From Martinezella lusitana (lineage in GTDB: Bacteria; Pseudomonadota; Alphaproteobacteria; Rhizobiales; Rhizobiaceae), in NCBI RefSeq assembly GCF_014207095.1, contig NZ_JACHBG010000012.1:1-64000 (forward strand): 64,000 nucleotides of DNA. The letters are read 5' to 3'. The notes under the pieces are model-generated. The model saw nothing but the letters and a program-made list of their open reading frames with translations, was not told where the DNA came from and did not search any database. Of this stretch, positions 33,467 to 42,939 are shown one piece after another (within the stretch, counting starts at the first letter, position 1; each line of letters begins with the position of its first letter). Position numbers and translations under genes: made by a program.

Positions 33467-35161
33467 ATGGGACTGAAGACAAGCAGATTGCATAACCTCT
33501 TCCAGCAGACGTCGTGGCTGGCAACGGCAGCGCTCGGCGTGTCGCTGGCTTTCGGCGCAAGCGTCGCTTCGGCGGCCGAATCCGTGCTGACGATGCACAT
33601 CGAAGAGCAGACCAGCTGGGTCAGTAATTTCAATCCCTTCGATCTGGCCGGTCGTCGCCAGAGCACGATGGATTTCATTTACGAGCCGCTGGTCATCTTC
33701 AACGCCAATGACGGTGGCAAGCCCGTCTGGCGCCTGGCCACGAGTTACAAATTCTCCGACGATCTCTTGTCTGTCACCTACGATCTGCGCCCCGGTGTGA
33801 AGTGGTCGGATGGTCAGCCGCTGACCTCGGCCGACGTGAAATACACGATCGACCTGATGCTGAAGAACCCCGCCGTCGATACGGTTGGAGTCGGTCAGAC
33901 CGTCGCGTCGGTCGAAGCGCCGTCACCGACCCAGGTGACGATCAAGCTCAAAGCTGTCAATTCCGAGTTTCCGCAGTCGCTCGCCGATCTGGCCGTCGTT
34001 CCCATGCATATCTGGAAGGACGTCGCCGATCCGGTCGCCTTCAAGAACGAAAAGCCCATCGGCTCCGGTCCGATGACCGAGGTCCGTCGCTTCACGCCGC
34101 AGGTCTACGAACAGTGCCGCAATCCGAACTATTGGGATGCTGCATCGCTGCATGTGGATTGCGTGCGCCTGCCGCAGATTTCCGGCAACGACCAGATGCT
34201 GGCTCTTTTGCCGGAAGGCACTGTCGACTGGATCGGCTCATTCCTGCCGCAAATCGACAAGACCTTCGTTGGGCTAGATCCCCAGCACAACGGTTACTGG
34301 CAGCCGCCGGCTGAAACCGTTGCCTTCGAGATGAATTTCAAGTCCACCAATGCCGGCAATCTCGAGGCTTTCAAGGATCTCAATTTCCGTCACGCCTTCA
34401 GCCTGGCTATGGATCGCAAGTCGATGGTCGATATTGCCGGCTTCGGCTACCCGGTCGTCAACCTGCATGCCAGCGGCCTGCCGCCGCGCTTCGACAGCTG
34501 GCGCAACAAAGCCGCCGAAGGCGACAAGGATGCCTTCATGGGCTTCGATACTGCCAAGGCGAACAAAATTCTCGATGACGCGGGCTATAAGAAGGGTGCC
34601 GACGGCTTCCGCACGACGCCAAGCGGCAAACCGATCACCTTCCCGGTCATCGTGCCGAACGGCTGGACGGACTGGATCGATGCCGTGCAGATTGCTGTCG
34701 AAGGCCTGCGTGCTGCCGGCATCAACGCCTCTGTCGCCACGCCGGAATATGAACAGTGGCGCAAGCAGCTGCTCGATGGCAGCTTCGATGTCGTCATGAA
34801 CTCGCGTGCCGATACCGCCACGCCGTTCCAGGGCTACTATCAGAGCCTGTCCACAGACTATGCCGGCAAGCTTACCGTTGCAGCCCCGCGCTATTCGAAC
34901 CCGAAGCTCGATGCGCTCTTCGACCAGTATCGCAAGTCGTCCGCCGACAGCGATCACAAGAAGATCTTCAACGATATTCAGGTGCTGATCGCCGACGACT
35001 TCCCGGTCGTGCCGGTCTTCAACGGGCCGACCTGGTATCAGTATTCCAGTAAGCGGTTCACGGGCTGGGTTACCGACAAGGATCCGGTCATGAATCCGGA
35101 AAACCACGACAACAATCGCATGCGTCTGATGCATCTGCTGCGTCTCAAGCCGGTCCAATAA
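33467..35161 (+). CDS. ABC substrate-binding protein, family 5 (putative chitooligosaccharide)
   Basis: This 564-residue periplasmic receptor has a Sec signal cleaved around residue 37 (VASAAES) and the family-5 fold: YEPLVIFN, LRPGVKWSDGQPLTSADVKYTIDL, and late repeats including FRHAFSLAMDRKSMV and DFPVVPVF. Family 5 usually binds oligopeptides, but some members, such as the Vibrio (GlcNAc)2-binding protein, bind chitobiose. The linked GH20 hexosaminidase and ROK repressor point to the second possibility here. The start follows GAGGGAG. The next four genes encode the transporter. Confidence 0.85.
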   Translation: MGLKTSRLHNLFQQTSWLATAALGVSLAFGASVASAAESVLTMHIEEQTSWVSNFNPFDLAGRRQSTMDFIYEPLVIFNANDGGKPVWRLATSYKFSDDLLSVTYDLRPGVKWSDGQPLTSADVKYTIDLMLKNPAVDTVGVGQTVASVEAPSPTQVTIKLKAVNSEFPQSLADLAVVPMHIWKDVADPVAFKNEKPIGSGPMTEVRRFTPQVYEQCRNPNYWDAASLHVDCVRLPQISGNDQMLALLPEGTVDWIGSFLPQIDKTFVGLDPQHNGYWQPPAETVAFEMNFKSTNAGNLEAFKDLNFRHAFSLAMDRKSMVDIAGFGYPVVNLHASGLPPRFDSWRNKAAEGDKDAFMGFDTAKANKILDDAGYKKGADGFRTTPSGKPITFPVIVPNGWTDWIDAVQIAVEGLRAAGINASVATPEYEQWRKQLLDGSFDVVMNSRADTATPFQGYYQSLSTDYAGKLTVAAPRYSNPKLDALFDQYRKSSADSDHKKIFNDIQVLIADDFPVVPVFNGPTWYQYSSKRFTGWVTDKDPVMNPENHDNNRMRLMHLLRLKPVQ

Positions 35162-35183
35162 GACCCAAGCCAAGGAAGCAGAC

Positions 35184-36167
35184 ATGCGTATTTCAAGCCG
35201 GCGCTTAGGCGTCTACGCGGTGGCGCTGGCCTTCGCGATCGTCGTGAACTTCATTCTTCCCCGGCTTATGCCGGGGAGTCCCGTCGATGCCATGGTGGCC
35301 CAGCTTGGGCCACGGGCAACGCCCGCCGCCGTCGAGGCAATCAAGGCGCGCTTCGGCGAGATCGATCAGCCGATCATGATGCAGTTCCTCGATTATCTCA
35401 AAGGCCTCGCGACCCTCGATCTCGGCGTTTCGGTCAAATACTATCCGCAGACCGTGGTTCAGGTGTTGAGCCGTGCTACGCTGTGGACCATCTTCCTGGT
35501 CGTGACGGCGATTGTCTTTTCGCTATGCGTCGGCGTCGTGCTCGGCGCGATCTCGGCCTGGCGGCGCGGCGGACGATTCGACACGGTCGTGTCGCCTCTG
35601 TCGGTCATCATGTTCTCGATCCCGCCCGTGATCATCGCCCTGACAATCCTCTTCGTCTTTGCGGTGTCACTGCGCTGGTTCCCGGTGGGATATGCCTATG
35701 ATCCCAATCTTGACCCGGGCTTCAACTTCACCTTCTTCAGCAGCGTCTTCATGCATGCCATATTGCCGGTGCTAACGCTTTCACCGTTCCTCATCGGCGA
35801 ATTCCAGACGACCATGCGCTCGTCGATGATCGTCATACTGGGTGAGGACTATGTGACCATGGGACGGGCGAAGGGCCTCAGCAATCGGGCCGTCATGTTC
35901 AGCTACGGCGCCCGCAATGCGCTTTTGCCCGTGTTGACCAATCTGGCGCTGATGCTTGGCGCCGTCTTCGGCGGCTCCATCGTTACCGAGATCGTCTTCA
36001 ACTATCCGGGCCTCGGGCTGACGCTTTTCACCGCCAGCGTGGCGCGAGACTATCCGGTCATTCAGGGGCAGTTGCTCTTGATGACTATGGCGACCCTTGC
36101 CGCAAATTTTCTGGTCGACATCATCTACGGCCTTGTTGATCCGAGACTGAGGGAGGGCGTACGATGA
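35184..36167 (+). CDS. ABC permease, DppB/OppB type
   Basis: This 327-residue inner-membrane permease starts with a short cytosolic segment and one span (VYAVALAFAIVVNFILPRLMPG), then a long periplasmic loop, then five spans. The EAA loop is DYVTMGRAKGLSNRAVMFSYGARNALLP. The NYPGLG near the C-terminus is typical of the family. It starts 22 bp after the binding protein with AAGGAAG and overlaps the next gene by four bases. It forms half of the channel of the putative chitooligosaccharide importer. Confidence 0.92.
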   Translation: MRISSRRLGVYAVALAFAIVVNFILPRLMPGSPVDAMVAQLGPRATPAAVEAIKARFGEIDQPIMMQFLDYLKGLATLDLGVSVKYYPQTVVQVLSRATLWTIFLVVTAIVFSLCVGVVLGAISAWRRGGRFDTVVSPLSVIMFSIPPVIIALTILFVFAVSLRWFPVGYAYDPNLDPGFNFTFFSSVFMHAILPVLTLSPFLIGEFQTTMRSSMIVILGEDYVTMGRAKGLSNRAVMFSYGARNALLPVLTNLALMLGAVFGGSIVTEIVFNYPGLGLTLFTASVARDYPVIQGQLLLMTMATLAANFLVDIIYGLVDPRLREGVR

Positions 36168-37066
36168 GCTTTGCGCTTCGCTCCATTTTCAGCCAGAAGA
36201 AGGCTCTCATCGGCTTCATCATCGTTGCCGCCTTGTGCCTGATGGCGATTTTCGCGCCAATCATCGCGCCGGGCGAACCGGGTGCTCGCGTCGGACGCTC
36301 GCATCAGCCTCCGTCGGTCGAACATGTCTTCGGAACCACCAAGATGGGCCGTGATGTCTATCGGCAGTTCGTCTGGGGTGCGAGAAGTTCGCTTTCGGTA
36401 GGCTTTGCGACCGGCATCGCCATTACCGTCATCGGCACCGCTATCGGCCTCATCGCCGGCTATGCCGGCGGCAGGACAGATGCGGTACTCGATCTCGCCA
36501 CCAATGCGGTGCTGGTCATACCGAACATGCCGCTGCTCATCCTCCTGGCCTCATTCGCAGGCACGGTAGGACCGATCATCATCATGACCATCATCGCGCT
36601 GACCTCGTGGCCGTGGGGCGCGCGCATGACCCGATCGCAAACCATGGCTCTGCGCAATCGCGACTTCGTCACGGCTGCGAAGATGATCGGCGAACCGGCA
36701 TGGCGCATCATTTTCGTCGAAATCCTGCCGAACCTGACGCCGTTGATCGGCATCAATCTGGTCGGCAGCATCATCTACGCGATCGTGGCGCAGACAACGC
36801 TTGAATATCTCGGCTTCGGCGATCCGCTGAAGGTGACCTGGGGCACGATGCTCTACAATGCGCAGAACGCTTCGGCGATCATGGTCGGCGCCTGGTGGGA
36901 CATTGCAGTGCCCGCCGCCGGTATCGCGCTTACCGGCCTTGGCCTCGCGCTCATCAACTTCACCTTCGATGAAATCGCCAATCCGCAATTGCGCTCCGGA
37001 CCAGCATTGACCCGCTGGTTCCGCATGACACGCACCCGCAACCGCATGATGAGGTCAGGCCAATGA
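36164..37066 (+). CDS. ABC permease, DppC/OppC type
   Basis: This 300-residue partner permease has an N-terminal span (LIGFIIVAALCLMAIFAPIIAPGE), the HVFGTTKMGRDVY segment characteristic of DppC proteins, about five further spans and an EAA loop (RNRDFVTAAKMIGEPAWRIIFVEILP). It overlaps both neighbours in ATGA junctions, so translation of the four transporter genes is coupled. Nothing is unusual in length or motif. Confidence 0.92.
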   Translation: MSFALRSIFSQKKALIGFIIVAALCLMAIFAPIIAPGEPGARVGRSHQPPSVEHVFGTTKMGRDVYRQFVWGARSSLSVGFATGIAITVIGTAIGLIAGYAGGRTDAVLDLATNAVLVIPNMPLLILLASFAGTVGPIIIMTIIALTSWPWGARMTRSQTMALRNRDFVTAAKMIGEPAWRIIFVEILPNLTPLIGINLVGSIIYAIVAQTTLEYLGFGDPLKVTWGTMLYNAQNASAIMVGAWWDIAVPAAGIALTGLGLALINFTFDEIANPQLRSGPALTRWFRMTRTRNRMMRSGQ

Positions 37067-37878
37067 GCGACAATTTGTTGGAAATTGAAAACCTCAACAT
37101 CGACTATCTGGTCGACAAGGGTGATTTCCGCGCGGTGAAAGACGTCTCGTTCAACATCGGTCGCGGTGAGATTTTCGGACTTGCCGGCGAGTCCGGTTGC
37201 GGCAAGAGCACGATTGCCTTCGCGATCACGCGGCTTTCCAAGCCGCCGGCATGGATCAGTGGCGGGAGCATCCGACTGGATGGCCAGGATCTGCTCAAGA
37301 TGCCGGAGACCGAGTTGCAGAAGATCCGCTGGAAGCGGGTCGGCATGGTGTTTCAGAGCGCCATGAACTCGCTCAATCCGTTGATGCGGGTGGAGGCGCA
37401 GTTTCATGATGTACTGAACCGCCATACCGGATGCTCCCGTCAGGAATCCCGTGTCCGTGCCGAGGACATGTTCAAGCTGGTGGGCATTCCCGCCCATCGC
37501 GTCAGCGACTATCCGCATCAGTTTTCCGGTGGCATGCGCCAGCGCATCGTTATCGCCATCTGCCTGGCGCTGCGCCCTGAACTCATCATCATGGACGAAC
37601 CGACGACGGCGCTCGACGTCGTCGTGCAGCGGGAGATCCTCGAGCAAGTGCTCGATCTTCAGCAGACCTACGGTTTCTCCGTGCTGTTCATCACCCATGA
37701 TTTGCACCTGATGGCGCAGCTTTGCCATCGCATCGGCGTGATGCTGAAGGGTGAGCTGGTCGAAGTTGGCGATGTCGCGCAGGTCAGCCAGGCGCCCAGG
37801 CACGACTATACCCGCAAGCTCTGGAACGCCATTCCGCAGCTTCCAGCCAGCGCTCACGCTCCCGGAGTTTTCGCATGA
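37063..37878 (+). CDS. ABC ATP-binding protein, DppD/OppD type
   Basis: This 271-residue ATPase has Walker A GESGCGKST, Q-loop VFQSAMNSLNPLMRV, signature FSGGMRQRIVIAICLALRP, Walker B LIIMDEPTTALD and H-loop LFITHDLHLM. The family usually carries a C-terminal extension with cysteines for an iron-sulfur cluster; this protein is short (about 60 residues less than OppD) and lacks them. It overlaps the previous and next genes by four bases. Confidence 0.92.
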   Translation: MSDNLLEIENLNIDYLVDKGDFRAVKDVSFNIGRGEIFGLAGESGCGKSTIAFAITRLSKPPAWISGGSIRLDGQDLLKMPETELQKIRWKRVGMVFQSAMNSLNPLMRVEAQFHDVLNRHTGCSRQESRVRAEDMFKLVGIPAHRVSDYPHQFSGGMRQRIVIAICLALRPELIIMDEPTTALDVVVQREILEQVLDLQQTYGFSVLFITHDLHLMAQLCHRIGVMLKGELVEVGDVAQVSQAPRHDYTRKLWNAIPQLPASAHAPGVFA

Positions 37879-38801
37879 AACCGCACATACAGGCTGTGAC
37901 TGCCGAACCCGTTATCCGGCTCGAGGATGTTCAACGCCATTTCGGCGCGGTTCATGCGCTGAAGAGTGTTTCCTTCTCGTTATTCGCGGGAAAGGCGCTT
38001 GCTCTCGTCGGCGAGTCGGGTTGCGGCAAGACCACATGCGCTCGCATCATCGCTCGTCTCGACAAGCCGACTGCCGGCAAGATTCTGTTCCGTGGCCACG
38101 ATCGCAGCGCGCAAGGGTCGAGCAAGGAAGAGCGGATGTACCGCAAGGACGTCCAGATGGTTTTCCAGGATCCCTTCTCGTCGCTCAACCCCGCCTTCGC
38201 CATCAACCATCACCTTGCGCGGCCGCTGCAACTTCATGGCGGCGACAAACCGAAAGCCGAGCGGGATGACGATGTAAACCGGCTGCTCGTCAGCGTCGGC
38301 CTCGATCCGGCGGTAACGCGGCAGAAGTTCCCGCACGAACTGTCGGGCGGTCAGCGCCAGCGCGTCAACATTGCCCGTGCCTTGGCGGTTGCGCCGAGCG
38401 TGCTGGTAGCGGATGAGCCGACCTCGATGCTTGACGTTTCGATCCGCAAGGACATCCTTGATCTCCTGGCGCGTGTGAAACGCGAGAACGATCTCGCCAT
38501 GCTTTATATCACGCATGATATTGCCACGGCCGCCCATGTCGCCGAGGAGATCGTCGTGATGTTTGCCGGCCAGATGGTGGAATGGGGCAATACGGAAATG
38601 GTGCTGTCCGCGCCAAAGCATCCCTACACGCAACTCCTGCTGTCAGCGGTTCCGCATGGAGGCCGCAGGTTCGTGACCGGCGGCAGCGCCCGCTTTCTCG
38701 AGCAGGCAGAGAAGATCCGCGCGCTCACCCGCCCGGTCTCCACCAAGGTCGAGCAAATCGGCACCAATCATTTCATGCGTGCGCTCGTCGCATCGAATTA
38801 G
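37875..38801 (+). CDS. ABC ATP-binding protein, DppF/OppF type
   Basis: This 308-residue second ATPase has Walker A GESGCGKTT, Q-loop VFQDPFSSLNPAF, signature LSGGQRQRVNIARALAV, Walker B VLVADEPTSMLDVS and H-loop YITHDIATAAHV. The C-terminus lacks the usual CxxR oligopeptide-binding motif and has instead a tail (RPVSTKVEQIGTNHFMRAL) that I do not recognise. It completes the transporter; the acetyltransferase gene starts 12 bases later. Confidence 0.92.
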   Translation: MKPHIQAVTAEPVIRLEDVQRHFGAVHALKSVSFSLFAGKALALVGESGCGKTTCARIIARLDKPTAGKILFRGHDRSAQGSSKEERMYRKDVQMVFQDPFSSLNPAFAINHHLARPLQLHGGDKPKAERDDDVNRLLVSVGLDPAVTRQKFPHELSGGQRQRVNIARALAVAPSVLVADEPTSMLDVSIRKDILDLLARVKRENDLAMLYITHDIATAAHVAEEIVVMFAGQMVEWGNTEMVLSAPKHPYTQLLLSAVPHGGRRFVTGGSARFLEQAEKIRALTRPVSTKVEQIGTNHFMRALVASN

Positions 38802-38813
38802 AAGGATTTCACC

Positions 38814-39284
38814 TTGGATTATCTGGTCAATCTATCGACGCTGCCGGCTGACACGCAGTCGCCCGAGCGGATGGCGCAGGGCGGCATTACAATCCGTCGA
38901 GCCCTGCCGCCGGAACTGCGGCTGATCACCGGCTGGGTGGCAGAACATTTCAGCCAGGGATGGGCAAGCGAGACGACCGTTGCGATGACACGCCAACCGC
39001 CGACCTGCTTCATCGCCACGCGCAATCGTGAGTTGGTCGGCTTTGCCTGCCACGAGGCGACCGCACGCGGCTTTTTCGGCCCGACAGGGGTCGCCGAAGA
39101 GGTGCGGGGCCTCGGCATCGGCCGCGCGCTGCTGTTCGCCTGCCTCGCTGACATGAAGACGATGGGCTACGGCTACGCAATCATCGGCGATGTCGGCCCC
39201 TCCGAATTCTATGAGAAGACGGTCGGCGCAACGCAGATCCCCAATTCCGCGCCCGGCATCTACGCCTGCATGCTCAAGCTTTGA
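38814..39284 (+). CDS. GNAT-family N-acetyltransferase
   Basis: This 156-residue protein has the GNAT acetyl-CoA-binding signature EEVRGLGIGRALLFACL (about 97-113) with preceding strand GFACHEATARGFFGPTGV and a conserved aromatic ending (IGDVGPSEFYEKTVGA). It likely starts at TTG, preceded by AAGGA; an in-frame ATG 19 codons later would leave the GNAT core intact. It lies between the transporter and the GH20 gene in the same direction, so it probably acts on an imported aminosugar, for example re-acetylating partly deacetylated chitooligosaccharides. That role is inference. Confidence 0.8.
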   Translation: MDYLVNLSTLPADTQSPERMAQGGITIRRALPPELRLITGWVAEHFSQGWASETTVAMTRQPPTCFIATRNRELVGFACHEATARGFFGPTGVAEEVRGLGIGRALLFACLADMKTMGYGYAIIGDVGPSEFYEKTVGATQIPNSAPGIYACMLKL

Positions 39285-39312
39285 ACAATCCCTTCAGGAA
39301 GAGAGAATACTC

Positions 39313-41334
39313 ATGTCCATACCGCGATCCTTGGCTCTGCGGCTTGAAACCACATGGAACCCGCCGACCGACGAGAAGGAATTTTCCTACGTATTGCGGC
39401 TGAAGAATCTTTCGTCGGAGCCGCTTTCCGGCTTCGCGCTCTGTGTCAGCGGCCCGGGTCGTGTCGACCCGGCCGGCATCGTCGAAGGCGCAACGATCTC
39501 CAAGCGTCTTTCCAACTTCACCGAGTTCCAGCCGGCGGAAGGCTTCGTACTGGCGGGTGGCGAAACGTGGACCATCACGGTTCGCGCCTTGAGCTGGCAG
39601 TTTCGTCACTGGAACGATGGCGCCAACAGCGCCTATCTCGCATTCGCCGATGGCACCACGGTTTCACTTGGCACCGAGCCGACGCGCACATCATCCAGCA
39701 ATGCGCCGTTGAAGCGTGGCGCGGAAGTCTATCCGGTGCCGTCAAATCCGCCGGTGCCGCTAGCGATCATTCCGTGGCCGAACCACGTAGCGGTATCCTC
39801 CCGACGTCCACTGCCGGCAGGCTTCGCCTTGAAGGCCGCGGCGCCGGATGCGCAAGCTGCCGCTAAAAGCTTTACGGCCCTTGTCGAGCACCTCTTTTCG
39901 GCCGAAGGAATGATCCGTTCCGAGGCGGAAGGTGCCGTGCCGGTGGAATTGCGCCATGTCGAAGGTCTGGGCGCCGAGGCCTATAGGCTCGCCTTTTCCC
40001 CAGAGACGATAACGGTCGAAGCGAACGCGCAGACCGGCTTCGTCTATGGTCTCGTTACCATCGGTCAGATCTGGCGCGGTGCGCGTCTGCATCCGCAGGC
40101 ATTCCATTTCCCGGCAGGCGGCGAGATCATCGACGAGCCGGCGATGAGCTGGCGCGGCCTGCACCTCGACGTCGCGCGGCAATTCTACGGTTCCGCTGAA
40201 ATCAAGAAGCTGATGGCGGTGCTTGCCTGGAACAAGCTCAATCGCTTCCATTGGCATCTGTCGGATGATGAAGCATGGCGCGTCGAGATCGATGCCTATC
40301 CGGCGCTGACTGAAATTGGTGCGTGGCGTGGGCATGGCCTGCCGATGCCGCCGCTTCTCGGCTCCAGCCCGGCTCGCACCGGCGGTTACTACACCAAGGC
40401 GGTCGTGCGCGATATCGTCGGCTATGCCAAGGGTCTTGGCATCGAGGTTTTGCCGGAGATCGACATGCCGGGCCATTGTTACGCGATGCTCCAGGCAATT
40501 CCCGAGCTTCGAGATCCTGACGAGGCAGGCAGCTACTACTCGGTCCAGGGCTTTCCGGACAACTGCATCAATCCGGCCCGCGAGAAGACCTATGAGGTCA
40601 TCGAGACGATCCTGTCCGAACTCATCGAGCTTTTCCCGTTCAAGACCATCCATATCGGCGCCGACGAAGTGCCGCTCGGTGCGTGGTCCGGTTCCCCGGA
40701 AGCGCTTGCGCGCCTGCGCGAACTCGCCGGCGACGACGTGGCGGACGCACATGCCAAGCGTCTGAACGTGATCACCAATACGCATGGCGCAGACGATATC
40801 GATGGTTCCGGCACCGCGGTTCTTCAGGCTGAGTTCCTGGAGCAGATCCAGGCATTTCTCGCTTCGAAAGGCTGCATAACGGGTGGCTGGGAAGAGGCTG
40901 CGCATGGCGACAGGATCGACAAGGACAAGAGCTATCTCTGCAGCTGGCGTAGCGTTGAAGTCGCCGCCGAGCTGGCTGGCCGCGGATATGAGATGGTGGT
41001 CTGCCCGGGCCAGGTCTACTATCTCGACATGGCGATGCGCCCGGATTGGGACGAGCCAGGCGCAAGCTGGGCTGGCCACTCGGATCCGGAGAAACTCTAC
41101 ACCTTCGATCCCATCGCTGGTTGGACAGACGCCCAGAAGGAAAAGCTTCGTGGCATTCAGGCCTGCATCTGGTCGGAGTCGATGACCGATCGCGCCATCT
41201 TCGACCGCCTTGTCTTCCCGCGCCTATCCGCACTTGCGGAAACCGGCTGGACGAAGCCATCGGCAAAATCCTGGGAGCGGTTCAAGGCGCTCGCCGGCAC
41301 GATGCCGCTGCTTTACGGTCTGCATCAATTTTGA
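39313..41334 (+). CDS. Beta-N-acetylhexosaminidase, glycoside hydrolase family 20
   Basis: GH20 enzymes remove terminal GlcNAc from chitooligosaccharides by substrate-assisted catalysis. This 673-residue protein has an N-terminal beta-sandwich resembling CHB_HEX (about 5-125), a GH20 accessory domain (about 145-265), and the catalytic barrel from about 275 (SWRGLHLDVARQFY, NKLNRFHWHLSDDEAWR). The catalytic pair Asp451-Glu452 lies in HIGADEVPLGAW. There is no signal peptide, so it acts in the cytoplasm on imported sugar, matching the upstream importer. A strong terminator follows. Confidence 0.94.
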   Translation: MSIPRSLALRLETTWNPPTDEKEFSYVLRLKNLSSEPLSGFALCVSGPGRVDPAGIVEGATISKRLSNFTEFQPAEGFVLAGGETWTITVRALSWQFRHWNDGANSAYLAFADGTTVSLGTEPTRTSSSNAPLKRGAEVYPVPSNPPVPLAIIPWPNHVAVSSRRPLPAGFALKAAAPDAQAAAKSFTALVEHLFSAEGMIRSEAEGAVPVELRHVEGLGAEAYRLAFSPETITVEANAQTGFVYGLVTIGQIWRGARLHPQAFHFPAGGEIIDEPAMSWRGLHLDVARQFYGSAEIKKLMAVLAWNKLNRFHWHLSDDEAWRVEIDAYPALTEIGAWRGHGLPMPPLLGSSPARTGGYYTKAVVRDIVGYAKGLGIEVLPEIDMPGHCYAMLQAIPELRDPDEAGSYYSVQGFPDNCINPAREKTYEVIETILSELIELFPFKTIHIGADEVPLGAWSGSPEALARLRELAGDDVADAHAKRLNVITNTHGADDIDGSGTAVLQAEFLEQIQAFLASKGCITGGWEEAAHGDRIDKDKSYLCSWRSVEVAAELAGRGYEMVVCPGQVYYLDMAMRPDWDEPGASWAGHSDPEKLYTFDPIAGWTDAQKEKLRGIQACIWSESMTDRAIFDRLVFPRLSALAETGWTKPSAKSWERFKALAGTMPLLYGLHQF

Positions 41335-41352
41335 CCGCTTGATGCGTGACCC

Positions 41353-41380
41353 TCAGGCGCGGTACATTTGCCGCGCCTGA
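41353..41380. terminator. Bidirectional terminator between GH20 and ROK genes
   Basis: A perfect 10-bp inverted repeat, TCAGGCGCGG and CCGCGCCTGA with an eight-base loop, lies 18 bases after the GH20 stop and 40 bases from the end of the convergent ROK gene. Base composition gives a very stable stem. Confidence 0.68.
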
Positions 41381-41420
41381 TTGCGTTCAATCGCTTGGCA
41401 GGGTTGAACGTCTCGACCGT

Positions 41421-42647
41421 CTATCCTGCTTGCTGAGTGGCACGATGGATGATCGGCTTCTGCAGGACATCGAATTGCGGATTTGTTTCCGAAAAGATCG
41501 GCAGGGCGGCGGCGCCGAGAATGGCAGTGTCCTTGCCCGTTGCTCCGACCATCAGACGAGGGATCTTGCGCTCTTCTAGCGGGTTCACGGGAATATGGAG
41601 CGGTTCTACGCGGGCCGCTAGCCGGGTTAACAGCGATGTTGGCGCACTGCCGCCGAGCACGATCGTCTGCGGATCGAAGGCAAGCTCGAGAAAATCGATC
41701 GTCTGCCGCAACGGCTGAGCCGCCTGTTCGAGCCAGGTCTCCAGTCCGTGGCTGTTGGCCGCGACCATCGCGTCGAGATCGTCGGGCGAAAGCTCCTGAG
41801 CGTCTTCGATGCCGAGATACTCGTAGGCGACAGATGGCGACACGTAGCGATCGAGACAGCCCCGCTTGCCACAGCTGCATTGCCTTCCATGCGGTTCGAC
41901 GATGATGTGCCCGATTTCGCCGGCATTGGCGCGGCTGCCCTTATAGAGATGGCCATCGAGGAACATGCCGGCACCGATACCACCATCGCCTGCCAGAAAC
42001 AGGTAGACGAAACTTCCGAGGCCGCGAGCGACACCATAGAGACGCTCCCCGATCGCTGCCGCGGTCGCATCGTTCTCGACCAGCACAGGCAGATTGATCT
42101 GCCGTTCCAGTTCGCTGGCGACGGGAAAGTCCTGCCATCCCGGCAGATTGAGCGGGCTGAGCGATGTGACACCGCCATCCGCATAGCGCCCCGGTAAGGC
42201 GATGCCGGCGCCGAGCAGGCGATCCCGATCGAAGGAAAAGGCCTTTTGCAGATCCTCGACGATGCCAGCCAGAATCGGTATCGCCTCTGTCGGGCCTGGC
42301 CTGTCGACATGGCGCTCTGTGCGGGCGCGGACAGTTCCGGACAAATCCGTCAGCACGCCGGCCGCGCGCTGGCGCCCGAGTTCCAGGCCGATGGAATACG
42401 CGCCGTCCGGATTGATGGTATAAGGAATGATTGGCTGGCCGCGTGCGATCTTTTGTGCCTCCATCGGGATCAGCAGATGCGAGCGTGCCAACTCTTCGAC
42501 GATATTGGATACCGTCTGCGTGGTCAGCGCCGTCATGCGCGCAATTGCAGCGCGCGACAGTGGTCCATGGGTGCGGATGGCCTCGATCACGACACGCCGA
42601 TTGTGCGATTTGGCCTGTTCGAGATTCGTGCCTGAAATTGTCTTCAT
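41421..42647 (-). CDS. ROK-family transcriptional repressor, NagC-like
   Basis: This 408-residue protein has an N-terminal winged helix (about 12-70; GPLSRAAIARMTALTTQTVSNIVEEL) and a ROK sugar-sensing domain with GIALPG, VENDATAAAIGE, DGGIGAGMFLDGHLYKGSRANAGEIGHI and the zinc-binding site CSCGKRGCLD. NagC-type members derepress aminosugar genes on binding GlcNAc or GlcNAc-6-P. Its position at the end of the GH20/ABC cluster suggests it controls that operon. The gene is convergent with GH20 and has its own promoter upstream of 42647. Confidence 0.9.
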   Translation of the reverse strand: MKTISGTNLEQAKSHNRRVVIEAIRTHGPLSRAAIARMTALTTQTVSNIVEELARSHLLIPMEAQKIARGQPIIPYTINPDGAYSIGLELGRQRAAGVLTDLSGTVRARTERHVDRPGPTEAIPILAGIVEDLQKAFSFDRDRLLGAGIALPGRYADGGVTSLSPLNLPGWQDFPVASELERQINLPVLVENDATAAAIGERLYGVARGLGSFVYLFLAGDGGIGAGMFLDGHLYKGSRANAGEIGHIIVEPHGRQCSCGKRGCLDRYVSPSVAYEYLGIEDAQELSPDDLDAMVAANSHGLETWLEQAAQPLRQTIDFLELAFDPQTIVLGGSAPTSLLTRLAARVEPLHIPVNPLEERKIPRLMVGATGKDTAILGAAALPIFSETNPQFDVLQKPIIHRATQQAG

Positions 42648-42939
42648 GAGGTGAGTGGAAGTTTCTGAAACAGCGTTCGGTTCGTGTTGTTATTTGCCAC
42701 GGAGGCCGGCACGTGACGGGGAGGGCGCGGCGCTTTGCCATAGCGTGCCCCTATGTGGTTACTTTCCATTCTTTTGTCTATCGATTCAAGACGCTACAGC
42801 TCGATGAGCCAAAGGTAGAGCCTGTTTAAAAGCAATTTTTCGATGTCTTCGATGATTGAGGACGTCTTTACTATGACAGGCGTTCGGTTAGACTCCGGTT
42901 ACCTCGGCATTTTGCAGAGGTTTGCCCCGGAGGACTTTG

